NCBI RefSeq assembly: GCF_001665395.1
Contig: NZ_LZSG01000056.1
Location: 36,088 to 100,087, forward strand
DNA: 64,000 bases
Source: Mycobacterium sp. 1164966.3
GTDB taxonomy: Bacteria; Actinomycetota; Actinomycetes; Mycobacteriales; Mycobacteriaceae
Reading direction: 5' to 3'
Of this stretch, positions 1 through 8,256 are shown piece after piece (positions within the stretch are counted from its first letter, which is position 1; each line of letters opens with the position of its first letter). Made by a program: the position numbers and the translations under genes. A model generated the notes under the pieces. That model saw nothing but the letters and a program-made list of their open reading frames with translations. It searched no databases and was not told the origin of the DNA.

Positions 1-1
1 G

Positions 2-355
2 GTCGAGGCCGGGGTGCCCATCATTCCGCACATCATCTGGGGTGCGCAGCGGATCTGGACCAAGGACCACCCCAAGAAGCTGTTCAGGCCGAAGGTGCCG
101 ATCACGGTGCTGGTGGGGGAGCCGATCGAGCCGACGCTGGGCATCGAGGAACTGAAAGGGCTGCTGCATTCACGGATGCAGCACCTGCTGGAGAGGGCGC
201 AAGAGCAGTACGGGCCGCATCCGGCAGGGGAGTTCTGGGTGCCGCACCGGCTCGGCGGGGGTGCCCCGTCGATGGCTGAGGCGGCCCGCTTGGACCATGA
301 GGAAGCATTGAGACGGGCGGCACGCCGCAATCAGCGGGCCGGAGCGCCGGAGTAG
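2..355 (+). CDS. PlsC-family acyltransferase, 5' end outside window
   Basis: This is the C-terminal 117 residues of a 1-acylglycerol-3-phosphate O-acyltransferase-like protein; the frame is open from base 2, so the start lies outside the window. The visible part begins in acyltransferase block IV (VEAGVPIIPHIIWGAQRIW) and ends in the tail GEFWVPHRLGGGAPS, which its downstream neighbour repeats almost word for word (GEYWVPRRLGGGAPT). The two genes are therefore tandem paralogues, matching the M. tuberculosis Rv3814c-Rv3816c array. Six bases separate them, so co-transcription is likely. The family acylates glycerolipid-type acceptors at the membrane; the substrate is not known. The catalytic HX4D block is not in the window. 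Confidence 0.85.
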   Translation, partial: VEAGVPIIPHIIWGAQRIWTKDHPKKLFRPKVPITVLVGEPIEPTLGIEELKGLLHSRMQHLLERAQEQYGPHPAGEFWVPHRLGGGAPSMAEAARLDHEEALRRAARRNQRAGAPE

Positions 356-361
356 TGGCCG

Positions 362-1156
362 ATGGCGGAACCGGTCTATCGCACGCTCGAGATAGTTGCC
401 CGGCTGCTCGTCAGGGCCAACGGCACCCCGATCACCTACACCGGCGAAGAGAACATCCCTGACCACGGCGGGGCCGTGATCGCGATCAACCACACCAGCT
501 ACGTCGATTGGTTACCGGCGGCGCTGGCGGTGTATCACCGGGGCCGGCGGATGCGGTTCATGATCAAGGCCGAGATGCAAGAGGTGAAGGTGGTCAACTT
601 CCTGATCAAGCACACCAAGACCATCCCGGTTGACCGGGGAGCCGGGGCGGGCGCGTACACCGCCGCGGTGCAGCGGCTACGCGAAGGAGAGCTGGTCGGC
701 GTCTATCCGGAGGCCACCATCAGCCGCAGCTTCGAGCTCAAGGAATTCAAGTCCGGTGCGGCGCGAATGGCCGTCGAGGCGGATGTGCCGATCGTCCCCA
801 TGATTGTCTGGGGTGCACAGCGGATTTGGACCAAGGATCATCCAAGGCAATTGGGCCGCAAGAAGATACCCGTAGCGGTACAGGTGGGGGTGCCGTTGCG
901 GCCCGCCTCGGACATCCCCACGACCAATGCAGCGCTGCGGGAGTCCATGACCGCGCTGCTGGACCAGGTGCAGCAGCGTTACCCTCATCCGGGCGGCGAG
1001 TACTGGGTGCCGCGCCGGCTGGGAGGCGGCGCCCCGACGCTGGAGGAAGCGGCTCAGACGGAGGCTGAAGAGCTGGCGGCCAAAGCGGCCGGCCGTGCCC
1101 AGCATCCGGTGCAGACGCAGCAGGAGAAGCCATGGCAGAACCGATCTTCCGGATGA
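362..1156 (+). CDS. PlsC-family acyltransferase (1-acyl-G3P acyltransferase-like)
   Basis: 264 residues. The catalytic HX4D motif is intact (NHTSYVD, His44 and Asp49). Block III is YPEATISRS (about residues 119-127) in place of the usual FPEGTRS, and block IV is VPIVPMIVWG. The family moves an acyl group from acyl-CoA or acyl-ACP to a lysophospholipid-type acceptor on the cytoplasmic face of the membrane. It is the second of two tandem paralogues (Rv3814c-type) and starts at ATG 362, six bases after the stop of the first. Its 3' end overlaps the vestigial start of a third copy (1132-1188). The exact acyl acceptor cannot be read from the sequence. Confidence 0.88.
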   Translation: MAEPVYRTLEIVARLLVRANGTPITYTGEENIPDHGGAVIAINHTSYVDWLPAALAVYHRGRRMRFMIKAEMQEVKVVNFLIKHTKTIPVDRGAGAGAYTAAVQRLREGELVGVYPEATISRSFELKEFKSGAARMAVEADVPIVPMIVWGAQRIWTKDHPRQLGRKKIPVAVQVGVPLRPASDIPTTNAALRESMTALLDQVQQRYPHPGGEYWVPRRLGGGAPTLEEAAQTEAEELAAKAAGRAQHPVQTQQEKPWQNRSSG

Positions 1157-1188
1157 CGGAACTTCGCAGCGAAGGCGAACAGTCCTGA
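1132..1188 (+). pseudogene. Vestigial 5' end of a third PlsC-type paralogue
   Basis: A reading frame with a good ribosome-binding site (AGGAG, 1121-1126) begins at ATG 1132 with MAEPIFRMTELRS and stops after 18 codons at TGA 1186. The first residues match the N-terminus of the intact upstream paralogue (MAEPVYRTLEI) closely enough to suggest the decapitated start of another acyltransferase whose body has been deleted. The fragment lies inside the last codons of the upstream gene and runs into the start of the HAD gene, so it may still couple translation of the two. Seen: the motif and RBS. Inferred: origin by deletion after tandem duplication. Confidence 0.5.
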
Positions 1189-2009
1189 CGACACCACCGC
1201 CGCCAGCGCTCATCGCCTGCGACGTCGACGGCACCTTATTCGACGACGACGAAACCATCAGTCCGCGGACCCGCGCGGCGGTGCACGCCGCAGTAGGTGG
1301 AGGTGCGCACTTCATCCTCGCGACCGGCCGTCCGCCACGGTGGGTGCGCCCGGTCGTCAACGCGCTCGGTTTCGCACCCATGGCGGTGTGCGCCAACGGT
1401 GCGGTCATCTACGATCCGTCGACGGACCGGGTGATCACGGCGCGCACGCTGTCCGTAGCCGCGCTGGCCGAGTTGGCTGAGATCGCAACCCAGGCCATTC
1501 CTGGCGCCGGGCTGGCCGTCGAGCGCATCGGTGAGCGCGCCCACGACACCGCGACGCCGCAGTTCGTCAGCTCGCCGGGCTACGAGCACGCCTGGCTCAA
1601 TCCGGACAACACCGAGGTCTCTATCCCGGACCTGCTCAGCGCGCCGGCGATCAAGTTGCTGATCCGCAAGAGTGGTGCCCGCAGCTCGGACATGGCCGCC
1701 GAATTGGTCAAGCACATGGGAACCGAAGGCGAAATCACCTACTCGACCAACAACGGGCTGGTAGAGATCGTGCCGTCGGGAATCAGCAAGGCCAGCGGTG
1801 TAGCGGAGGTCGCCGCCCCGCTGGGGATAACCGATGGCGAGGTGCTGGCGTTCGGCGACATGCCCAACGACCTGCCGATGCTGGTGCGGGCAGGCTTGGG
1901 CGTGGCCATGGGCAATGCCCATCCCGATGTGCTGAGCGCCGCGGACGAGGTGACCGCACCCAACACCGACGACGGTGTCGCGCGGGTGCTCGAGCGATGG
2001 TGGCAATAG
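1185..2009 (+). CDS. HAD-superfamily (Cof-type) hydrolase
   Basis: A soluble phosphatase of the Cof/IIB HAD class, the Rv3813c counterpart. HAD motif I is DVDGTLFDD near the N-terminus, with the nucleophile Asp and general acid Asp. Motif IV is GDMPNDLPML near residue 222. The cap domain between them is of IIB type. The start is uncertain: no ATG, GTG or TTG lies near the conserved N-terminus. I use CTG 1185, preceded by GAAGG nine bases upstream, which gives 274 residues, the usual length. The alternative is GTG 1095, which adds 30 residues of no evident homology inside the upstream gene. The substrate is unknown; family members act on sugar phosphates, FMN or pyridoxal phosphate. Confidence 0.85.
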   Translation: MTTPPPPALIACDVDGTLFDDDETISPRTRAAVHAAVGGGAHFILATGRPPRWVRPVVNALGFAPMAVCANGAVIYDPSTDRVITARTLSVAALAELAEIATQAIPGAGLAVERIGERAHDTATPQFVSSPGYEHAWLNPDNTEVSIPDLLSAPAIKLLIRKSGARSSDMAAELVKHMGTEGEITYSTNNGLVEIVPSGISKASGVAEVAAPLGITDGEVLAFGDMPNDLPMLVRAGLGVAMGNAHPDVLSAADEVTAPNTDDGVARVLERWWQ

Positions 2010-2073
2010 ATCCTGCGATCAGGTCTGGTTTCGCTATCGCCCAACGATGCGGCAATGTGGGAGACTGCCGGTC

Positions 2074-2811
2074 GTGCCAGAAGACCCGCCGCCGGAAAGC
2101 CGGAATGAACGGGGCGGCTCGGACGAGGAATCGGCGTTTCCCAAGTCGCTGCCGCCGATCCCTGGCGCGAGTCAGGACCCCGCCATCTCGCTGCCGCCGA
2201 TCCCTGCCTTTGGGGAGCAACCCCAGCCGGTGAACCCGGTGTGGCTGTCATCGGGGGCGGGGGAGACGGAGCCGGACGAACCCGGCACCTTCGCATCCGG
2301 CGGCAGCATGAAGTCTCAGGATGCCGCGACCACGCGGCCGCGCCCGGCGACGCCCGCCGAACTGCGTGCCCGGGAGAAGTACGAGAAGAAGCAGCGCGAG
2401 ATCGAAGAGGCGCGCCTCGCCGCGGAGGAGAAGCGGAAGAAGCGGAACCGCCGACTGATCGGCGCCGGCGCCGGCGTCGGGGTGGTGGGCGTGGTGGCGG
2501 GCCTCGGATATTGGGCATTGTCGTCACCCACCGTCTACGCGCAATGCGTGCGCGACGACCCGAATGGCCAGCCGGTGATCGTGCCGGACAGCTACTGCAC
2601 CGGACACACGTCTGGCCTCAACGGCTTCTTCTACTACGGAGGACATCAGTACCGGTACTACTACGGCAGCTCGGGCGGCATCGGTGCGCGACCGTTCGGC
2701 GGCACGACGACGCGACCGTCGGGGCCGACGATCAAGACGCGGTCGGGCACCACCATTCAGCGCGGCGGCCTGGGCGGCAAATTCGGCGGAAGCAGGGGCG
2801 GCGGTTCGTGA
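2074..2811 (+). CDS. Single-pass membrane protein with RGG-tail, partner of ATP-grasp ligase
   Basis: About 245 residues from GTG 2074 (GGGAGA nine bases upstream; ATG 2047 is the alternative). The cytoplasmic N-terminus is acidic and proline-rich with two SLPPIP repeats (residues 25-44). A charged Lys/Glu helix (about 95-127) is followed by one membrane span (about 128-150). The outside domain has two cysteines (158 and 175) and a Tyr/Gly-rich stretch (FFYYGGHQYRYYYG). The end is TTIQRGGLGGKFGG. The RGG[LF]G tail and the position directly before a YgiC-like ligase recall E. coli YgiB/YjfM (DUF1190), which also sit next to YgiC/YjfC. The resemblance is short and was found by eye. Stop and next start overlap as GTGA, implying coupled translation. 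Confidence 0.7.
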   Translation: MPEDPPPESRNERGGSDEESAFPKSLPPIPGASQDPAISLPPIPAFGEQPQPVNPVWLSSGAGETEPDEPGTFASGGSMKSQDAATTRPRPATPAELRAREKYEKKQREIEEARLAAEEKRKKRNRRLIGAGAGVGVVGVVAGLGYWALSSPTVYAQCVRDDPNGQPVIVPDSYCTGHTSGLNGFFYYGGHQYRYYYGSSGGIGARPFGGTTTRPSGPTIKTRSGTTIQRGGLGGKFGGSRGGGS

Positions 2812-3983
2812 AGCGCTGCCGCACAGACCCGCGCCCCAAGTGGCGTTCGATCGTCGAATCGCAAGGGCTGGTGTACGGTACGCCGGCTCGTGACGCGCGG
2901 GGCAGGGACCGTCCCTATTGGGACGAGTCGGTCTACTACGAATTCGACATGGACGAGATCCTGGCGCTGGAAGCCGACGTCGAATTGCTGCACTCGATGT
3001 GCCTCAACGCCGTCGAGCAAGTGGTGTTGATGGAGCGGTACGCGGATTTCGGTCTGCCGGAATGGAGTTGGCAAGCCGTCGCCGAATCTTGGCGCCGCTC
3101 AGACCCACACGTGTACGGCCGATTCGACTTGCGCTATGACGGTCGCAGGCCGGCGGTGCTGCTGGAGTACAACGCCGATACGCCAACCACGCTGCTGGAA
3201 GCCGCGATCCTGCAGTGGTATTGGCTCAAGGACAAATTCCCGGACGACGACCAATGGAACTCGTTGCACGAGCAGCTGGTTGATCGCTGGAAGGTGGTCG
3301 GTGATGCGCTGCCCAGCGCCGAGCTGCACTTCACCTGGTCGGGTGTGGAAGCGACCGGCGAGGACCAGATCACCACCACCTACATGCAGGAAACCGCCGC
3401 CGAAGCGGGTTTTCAGACGATCGGGTTGATGATCGAAGACCTCGGTTGGGATTCGGCGCTGGAACGGTTCGTCGACTTGGAAGAGGACCCGATCCACGCC
3501 GTCTTCAAGCTTTACCCCTGGGAGTGGGTGCTTGACGACGAGTTCGGCAGGCACGTCGCTGCCAGCCTGCCGCAGACCATGTGGGTCGAACCGCTGTGGA
3601 AGACGCTGTTGTCCAACAAGGCGATCCTGGCTGTGCTGTGGGAGATGTACCCCGGCCACCCCAACCTGCTGCCGGCTTACCTTGACGACCCGCACGAGCT
3701 GACCGAATACGTGCGCAAGCCCAAGCTCGGCCGCGAAGGCGCGAACATCACCATCGTCGGGGCCGGACTCGAGACCGCTACCGGCGGGGTCTACGGCGAA
3801 GAGGGGTTCGTCTACCAACTGCTGGATCCACTGCCCGAGTTCGACGACATGCGACCCGCGTTGGGCGCCTGGCTCGTCGGCGATTCGGCGGCCGGGCTCG
3901 GCATCCGCGAAACCGCCGGATTAGTGACCGACGACGGCGCAGCTTTTGTCCCGCACCGGATTCCACTGAATAACGGGCAATAA
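2808..3983 (+). CDS. Glutathionylspermidine synthase-like ATP-grasp ligase
   Basis: 391 residues from GTG 2808, overlapping the previous stop. It matches the synthetase half of glutathionylspermidine synthase (E. coli YgiC/YjfC class, about 386 residues) and lacks the amidase half of GspS. Visible blocks: YGRFD (103-107, holding the arginine that corresponds to the catalytic one in GspS), LLEYNADTPTTLLE (118-131), KLYPWEWV (234-241), WVEPLWKTLLSNKAI (259-273) and the glycine-rich KPKLGREGAN (304-313). The fold joins a carboxylate to an amine using ATP. A polyamine is the expected amine here because a polyamine-synthesis fusion gene lies nearby. Mycobacteria make little glutathione, so the acyl partner is open: another peptide or a protein tail is possible. 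Confidence 0.88.
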   Translation: MKRCRTDPRPKWRSIVESQGLVYGTPARDARGRDRPYWDESVYYEFDMDEILALEADVELLHSMCLNAVEQVVLMERYADFGLPEWSWQAVAESWRRSDPHVYGRFDLRYDGRRPAVLLEYNADTPTTLLEAAILQWYWLKDKFPDDDQWNSLHEQLVDRWKVVGDALPSAELHFTWSGVEATGEDQITTTYMQETAAEAGFQTIGLMIEDLGWDSALERFVDLEEDPIHAVFKLYPWEWVLDDEFGRHVAASLPQTMWVEPLWKTLLSNKAILAVLWEMYPGHPNLLPAYLDDPHELTEYVRKPKLGREGANITIVGAGLETATGGVYGEEGFVYQLLDPLPEFDDMRPALGAWLVGDSAAGLGIRETAGLVTDDGAAFVPHRIPLNNGQ

Positions 3984-4009
3984 CTGGCAATGAATGGAGT
4001 TGATCATCG

Positions 4010-4477
4010 ATGACGACAACTAGCGTTGCGCTGTCGGGCTACTGGGACGCGGGTTACTGGAATGTGCTGGGCCGCGGGGTCTACGCGATCATTTTGTACT
4101 CGATCGTCGGCCTGGTGCTGATGATCGTCGGGTTCTACGCAATCGACCTCACCACTCCGGGGCCATTGCGCAAGATGGTCGACGCGGGAAAGCCGAACGC
4201 TATTGTCGTCGCCGCCGCGGGCATGGTCAGCATGGCGCTGATCGTGGTGCTGGCGATATACGCGTCTTCGGGCAAGCTGGTCGAAGGGCTGGTGGGGTCA
4301 GCCATTTTCGGGATCGTTGGGATCATCGCGCAGGTGGTGATGATGCGGATCGCCACGCTTGTGATCGGGATCGACATGAACTCATTGTTCGAGTCGGATG
4401 AGTTCAGCTATGACTCACTCATGGTCGCGGCCTCGCAGTTCGCACTTGGCATTGTGGTTGCGGTGGCGATTCTGTAA
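4010..4477 (+). CDS. DUF350 (YjfL-like) four-helix membrane protein
   Basis: 155 residues with four predicted membrane spans (roughly 25-47, 65-85, 93-118 and 137-155) and short loops, the layout of DUF350/YjfL proteins. GGAG lies ten bases before ATG 4010. It is the third gene of a same-strand set (membrane protein, ATP-grasp ligase, DUF350), 26 bases after the ligase. DUF350 genes recur beside YgiC/YjfC-type ligases, PspA-like proteins and spermidine synthases in other bacteria, so the grouping here is a recognised association rather than chance. The biochemical role is not known; a channel or a scaffold for envelope stress has been suggested. Confidence 0.82.
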   Translation: MTTTSVALSGYWDAGYWNVLGRGVYAIILYSIVGLVLMIVGFYAIDLTTPGPLRKMVDAGKPNAIVVAAAGMVSMALIVVLAIYASSGKLVEGLVGSAIFGIVGIIAQVVMMRIATLVIGIDMNSLFESDEFSYDSLMVAASQFALGIVVAVAIL

Positions 4478-4571
4478 TCGGTGCACGCGCGGCGTACCGG
4501 CGCTATCACATCTCTGAGCCGGCACGCGCCTCTTCTCCGGTGATGAAAGTGGCCGGCGGTGTAGCGGGATG

Positions 4572-6500
4572 CTATTGCCGGCCACAGCCCATGTCCCGCA
4601 ATGTCTTTGGTGGGACCGTAGCAGCGACCAGCGAGTCGGCATCGATGGTCAGCGGTTGGTACGGCAGCGTCGCCAACCGCGCGGACATGACCGCAACGGG
4701 GTCCCCGGTGAATCCGGCCAGCCCGGACAGAAACGCCCATTCGTGCTCGTCGCTGCCGAAATAGACGACGGTGTCGAAGGTTTCGTGAAATCGCCGCCAC
4801 GACGACTGCAGGGACGCGTTGCGCCACAGTGTCGGGCAGCCGGCCTGGAAGACAACGACGCTACCGATACCACGGCACGTTCGCAGGAAGTCGCCTGCAT
4901 ATAGCCGGTTATGCTGCGCGGGCTCGGTACGCTCGTCGGGAAGGTCGACAACGACGATGTCGTAGCGGGCAGTGCACCGCTCGGCAAAGCTCGATCCGTC
5001 GCAGTAAAGCATGGTGACAGGGCCGATTCCGCCTTCCGCCCTACGTAATTCGTCGCTCGTATAGCCGTAGGGCAGGTGCTCCGCGCACAGCCGCACCGCT
5101 TCGCGGTCGATGTCGACATGGTCGACATGTGTGGCGCCGGCTGCCACCGCCAGCTGACTCACCACCCCTTCTCCGGAGCCGATGACAAGCACCCGTTCGA
5201 TCTTGTCCGCCAGCAGCAACGCCGGCACCAACAGGGCCTCGTGGTAGACGAGTTGACTGAAATCGGTGCTCTGCCGCTCGCCGTCGCTGAACAGCGCCAC
5301 ACCCTGAGTCGTGCGCCCGATCACCAGATGCTGGAACTCGGTGCGCGCGTCGCAAATGACCTCGGACAGATGCCAGCTTCGGGTTATGCCAGCTGCGATC
5401 GGTTCGACCACATCTGCGGCCGGGGCTTGTCCTTCGAAATACGTTAGCAACGGGGGGAATCCATTGAAGTCCGTCGACGCATAGCTGGCGGTGTAGGCGC
5501 CGGCGTCCTCGATTTCGACACGGTCACCGGCGGTTAGCGTGACCGGCAGCGGATACCGTTGGTAGAGCACATCATCGCCGTCGCAGGTCGGCCCGGCCAG
5601 CACGGCATCGCCGACGGGATCACCGTCGCGGTCGGTCCGTAGCCGGTATCGGATGTACTCGTTCTCGGTTTCTGCGAGGCCGCCGTAGCGGCCGATATCG
5701 AGGTACACCCAGCGCTTGCCATCGGTGCCGGCGCGAACCGACACCACCTCGGAGTGGATCAAGCCGGCCGAACCGACGATCACCCGTCCCGGTTCCACCA
5801 CAAGCCTCGGTGGGCTGGAGCCGAAATAGCGTGTCAGCGCGGACAAGATCGACTCGGCCACCACTTCGAGTTCGGGCGCACCGGTCGCATACGGCAGCGG
5901 GAACCCACCGCCGATATTGATCGTCGAAAGCCCATCGAGCGTTTCGAAAATAGTTGCAGCACAGCGTATACCAAGGTCCCAAGCAGAAGGGTCCAATTGT
6001 TGTGAGCCGACATGGAAGCACACCCCCTCCGCTCGCAGTCCCAATCCGCGGGCGTGATCCAGTAAGGCGGCGGCATCGGCGGGAGAGCACCCGAACTTGT
6101 GTCCGAACGGCGTTACCGACGACGGAAACGTCGGCGCGATACGGCATTCCACCGCAGAGCCGGGGGCATGTGCGGCGATCGTGGCCACCCCGTCTTCGGT
6201 GTCGAACGCGAACCGGCGTACCCCGCGCGAATGCGCGCGAGCTACCTCAGAAGGCTTTTTGACGGTGTTGCCGAACGTCAGCAGACCGCCGTCGACACCC
6301 GCATTCGCACACGCGTCGACCTCGCCGACGGATGCGACGTCGAACTCCGCGCCCTCGCCCGCGAGCAGCCGCAGGACGGGTTCGGCCGGATTCGCCTTGA
6401 CGGCGTAGCGGATCCGCGCGGCGGGCAGAGCCGATTGCAGCTTGCGGAGGTTCTCCCGTACCCGATCGAGATCGATGGTCAGATACGGCGTCTCGGGCAC
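4572..6500 (-). CDS. Fused PLP fold-III decarboxylase / spermidine synthase-like protein
   Basis: 642 residues, two enzymes in one chain. Residues about 1-365 are an alanine-racemase-fold basic-amino-acid decarboxylase: PLP lysine in YAVKANP (Lys35), HVGSQ (163-167), INIGGGF (195-200), EPGR (236-239) and the catalytic cysteine in GPTCDGDDVLY (Cys306). Residues about 375-620 are an aminopropyltransferase/Rossmann methyltransferase-like domain: YHE (419-421), GSGEG (441-445), VDID (462-465), YCDGSSF (499-505) and the catalytic-type Asp in VVDLPDE (519). A plausible route is ornithine or lysine to a diamine and then an aminopropylated polyamine. No S-adenosylmethionine decarboxylase gene is in the window. 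GTG start 6500 lies 43 bases beyond the amidase stop; the gene converges on the DUF350 gene. Confidence 0.88.
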   Translation of the reverse strand: MPETPYLTIDLDRVRENLRKLQSALPAARIRYAVKANPAEPVLRLLAGEGAEFDVASVGEVDACANAGVDGGLLTFGNTVKKPSEVARAHSRGVRRFAFDTEDGVATIAAHAPGSAVECRIAPTFPSSVTPFGHKFGCSPADAAALLDHARGLGLRAEGVCFHVGSQQLDPSAWDLGIRCAATIFETLDGLSTINIGGGFPLPYATGAPELEVVAESILSALTRYFGSSPPRLVVEPGRVIVGSAGLIHSEVVSVRAGTDGKRWVYLDIGRYGGLAETENEYIRYRLRTDRDGDPVGDAVLAGPTCDGDDVLYQRYPLPVTLTAGDRVEIEDAGAYTASYASTDFNGFPPLLTYFEGQAPAADVVEPIAAGITRSWHLSEVICDARTEFQHLVIGRTTQGVALFSDGERQSTDFSQLVYHEALLVPALLLADKIERVLVIGSGEGVVSQLAVAAGATHVDHVDIDREAVRLCAEHLPYGYTSDELRRAEGGIGPVTMLYCDGSSFAERCTARYDIVVVDLPDERTEPAQHNRLYAGDFLRTCRGIGSVVVFQAGCPTLWRNASLQSSWRRFHETFDTVVYFGSDEHEWAFLSGLAGFTGDPVAVMSARLATLPYQPLTIDADSLVAATVPPKTLRDMGCGRQ

Positions 6501-6543
6501 AGGTCGCAGCGTAATACGGGTCGTCGCACCGGGCGGTGCGGCC

Positions 6544-8178
6544 CTAGCCGGCCGGGTGCGTCGGAACCGAGAAGTGTTCGGACGGGACCGTCGGGCCGCT
6601 GGGGGGTTCCGTCGACAGCGACGTGGTGATGCCGTCTACCACCTCGGTGACGTTGCCGGTGAGGCGCTCGAAGTTCAACGTCCCGTGCTGGAAGTTCTGC
6701 GTGATCCGGAGCGGCTCTTGGATTTCGGCGCTGGTGGGCAACCCGAGCGGACCACGCTCGTAGCTCAGTGAGGCCCACGCGTCGTAGATCGCGCCGGTGA
6801 CCGGCTCGGCGCCGATGCCGGGCGACCAGTACATCGCGCCCTTGGCGAACGTGACAAAACGGCTTGCGCCCAGCCCCGTCTCCTCTGTCGACGTCGGGGC
6901 GCCCAGCACGCTGTTCATGCCGCCGATCGCCTGCCAGTGTTCGTAGATCGCGCCACCCTGCAGTGCCTTGATCAGCTCCTCGGGCGGGTCATTGAAATGC
7001 GATGCGATATCCCGGATCTCGTCCATCAGTGCGTACGCCGCATTGCCCGGGCAGTCGGTGTTGCCGACGTCGCGGTGGGTGAAGATGGTGGGCAACTTCG
7101 CCACCGCCCCGACCGGAAATGTGGTGAAGTGACTGCCGGCCGACACGAGTTCCACCGTTGCCTTGGGGTCGACGTTGTCCATTCCCAGCCGCCAGCCCAG
7201 CAGCCGCCCCACGGCGCGGATCTGCAGCGACGTGGGCGGAACGTCGTCGAAGTTGCCGATCATGGCCACACCCCAGGTGCCGCGGTTGAATCCGCCGGTG
7301 TGGAAAGCCTCGACCGGTTTGGTGAGTCCGCCGGCACTGCCCTCGAACACCTGCCCGTATTTGTCGACGAGCGCGTTGTACGCGATGTCGCACCAGCCCA
7401 GTGTCTTGCTGTGGTAGGTGTAGATGGCCTTGACGATCCCCGCCGACTCTTGCGGCGAGTAGTCGTTGCTGCCCGCCGTGTGGTGGACTACCGCGGCGCG
7501 AATTCCGTTGTCGTACTGAGGCGTTCCGCACCGAAGTGACTCGTCGGCGCCCCACTCGGCGCGGCTGATGATGTTGGGGACCTGACCGGGCAGCACAGCC
7601 GTGGACGGTGCCGTCCAATGCGATCCGGCAGGCGCTTGCGGCGGGGAGATGAGGATGGCGGAGAGCGTCTGCCCAATGGGCTCTTCCTTGGTCGCCGGCC
7701 GATATCCCAGGCCGGGCTTGCCGGCATTCGGCGGTCCCGCCGGCGCTCGCGTCACCACCGCATCGATGGGTCGAGTGACCGCGATCTGCACCGCCTTGGT
7801 CGAGCCGACGAACACCGGATCGGTGCTGCCCGGTCCGCGCGGCTCGTCCGAGCCCGGTGAGTCGGGCGCTGAGGTTTGATACTCGGTCTGGTACCAGGGC
7901 CCCCAGGAACCGTCCGAGTGCTGCGCGCGCACCCGCGTCGAGGTGCCGGTCAAGTCGCCGGTCAACGCGACCAGAGAGAACGGTGTGTCTTGGGTGAGCT
8001 CGCGAATCGTCACACCGCCGCCGAGCCCGACCAGCGGCCGCTCGGAAAGGAGGGTGTCGTCGGCCGGAGGTGCCTCAGGAGGGCTTTGGCGGATCGCGCC
8101 CACCAGCCACGTGACGATCACGACGGTCGCCGCGATAGCGGTCAGCAACATCGTGGGTGCGCGGCTGCGAGACGGCAC
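6544..8178 (-). CDS. PGRP-type N-acetylmuramoyl-L-alanine amidase with LGFP repeats
   Basis: 544 residues, exported. A hydrophobic N-terminal signal or anchor (MLLTAIAATVVIVTWLVGAI) is followed by a linker of about 190 residues. Next comes an Amidase_2/PGRP domain with zinc-type histidines in AVVHHTAGSND, FHTGGF and the late IFTHRDVGNTDCPG. LGFP repeats near the C-terminus (GAIYDAWASLSYERGPLGLP and others) usually bind the mycolyl-arabinogalactan layer. It corresponds to Rv3811. The family cleaves the lactyl-Ala bond of peptidoglycan in the periplasm. It lies downstream of erp on the same strand. The start GTG 8178 has no strong Shine-Dalgarno sequence. Confidence 0.9.
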   Translation of the reverse strand: MPSRSRAPTMLLTAIAATVVIVTWLVGAIRQSPPEAPPADDTLLSERPLVGLGGGVTIRELTQDTPFSLVALTGDLTGTSTRVRAQHSDGSWGPWYQTEYQTSAPDSPGSDEPRGPGSTDPVFVGSTKAVQIAVTRPIDAVVTRAPAGPPNAGKPGLGYRPATKEEPIGQTLSAILISPPQAPAGSHWTAPSTAVLPGQVPNIISRAEWGADESLRCGTPQYDNGIRAAVVHHTAGSNDYSPQESAGIVKAIYTYHSKTLGWCDIAYNALVDKYGQVFEGSAGGLTKPVEAFHTGGFNRGTWGVAMIGNFDDVPPTSLQIRAVGRLLGWRLGMDNVDPKATVELVSAGSHFTTFPVGAVAKLPTIFTHRDVGNTDCPGNAAYALMDEIRDIASHFNDPPEELIKALQGGAIYEHWQAIGGMNSVLGAPTSTEETGLGASRFVTFAKGAMYWSPGIGAEPVTGAIYDAWASLSYERGPLGLPTSAEIQEPLRITQNFQHGTLNFERLTGNVTEVVDGITTSLSTEPPSGPTVPSEHFSVPTHPAG

Positions 8179-8256
8179 CAGGCGATGTTACGCGTGTGCC
8201 TATTGTTATTTCTGAGCCGACACGGTATATCGGCGCAGAAAATGCGAGGGCTGTTC

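Noticed and set aside
1095..1184. GTG 1095 as the start of the HAD gene
   Set aside because: It would add 30 Arg/Ser-rich residues encoded inside the upstream gene with no family match. The length from 1185 agrees with the usual 273-274 residues. Not fully excluded.
2241..2807. Upstream extension of the ATP-grasp ligase
   Set aside because: It is the out-of-phase shadow of the RGG-tail membrane protein; the GTGA overlap at 2808 gives a natural start and normal length.
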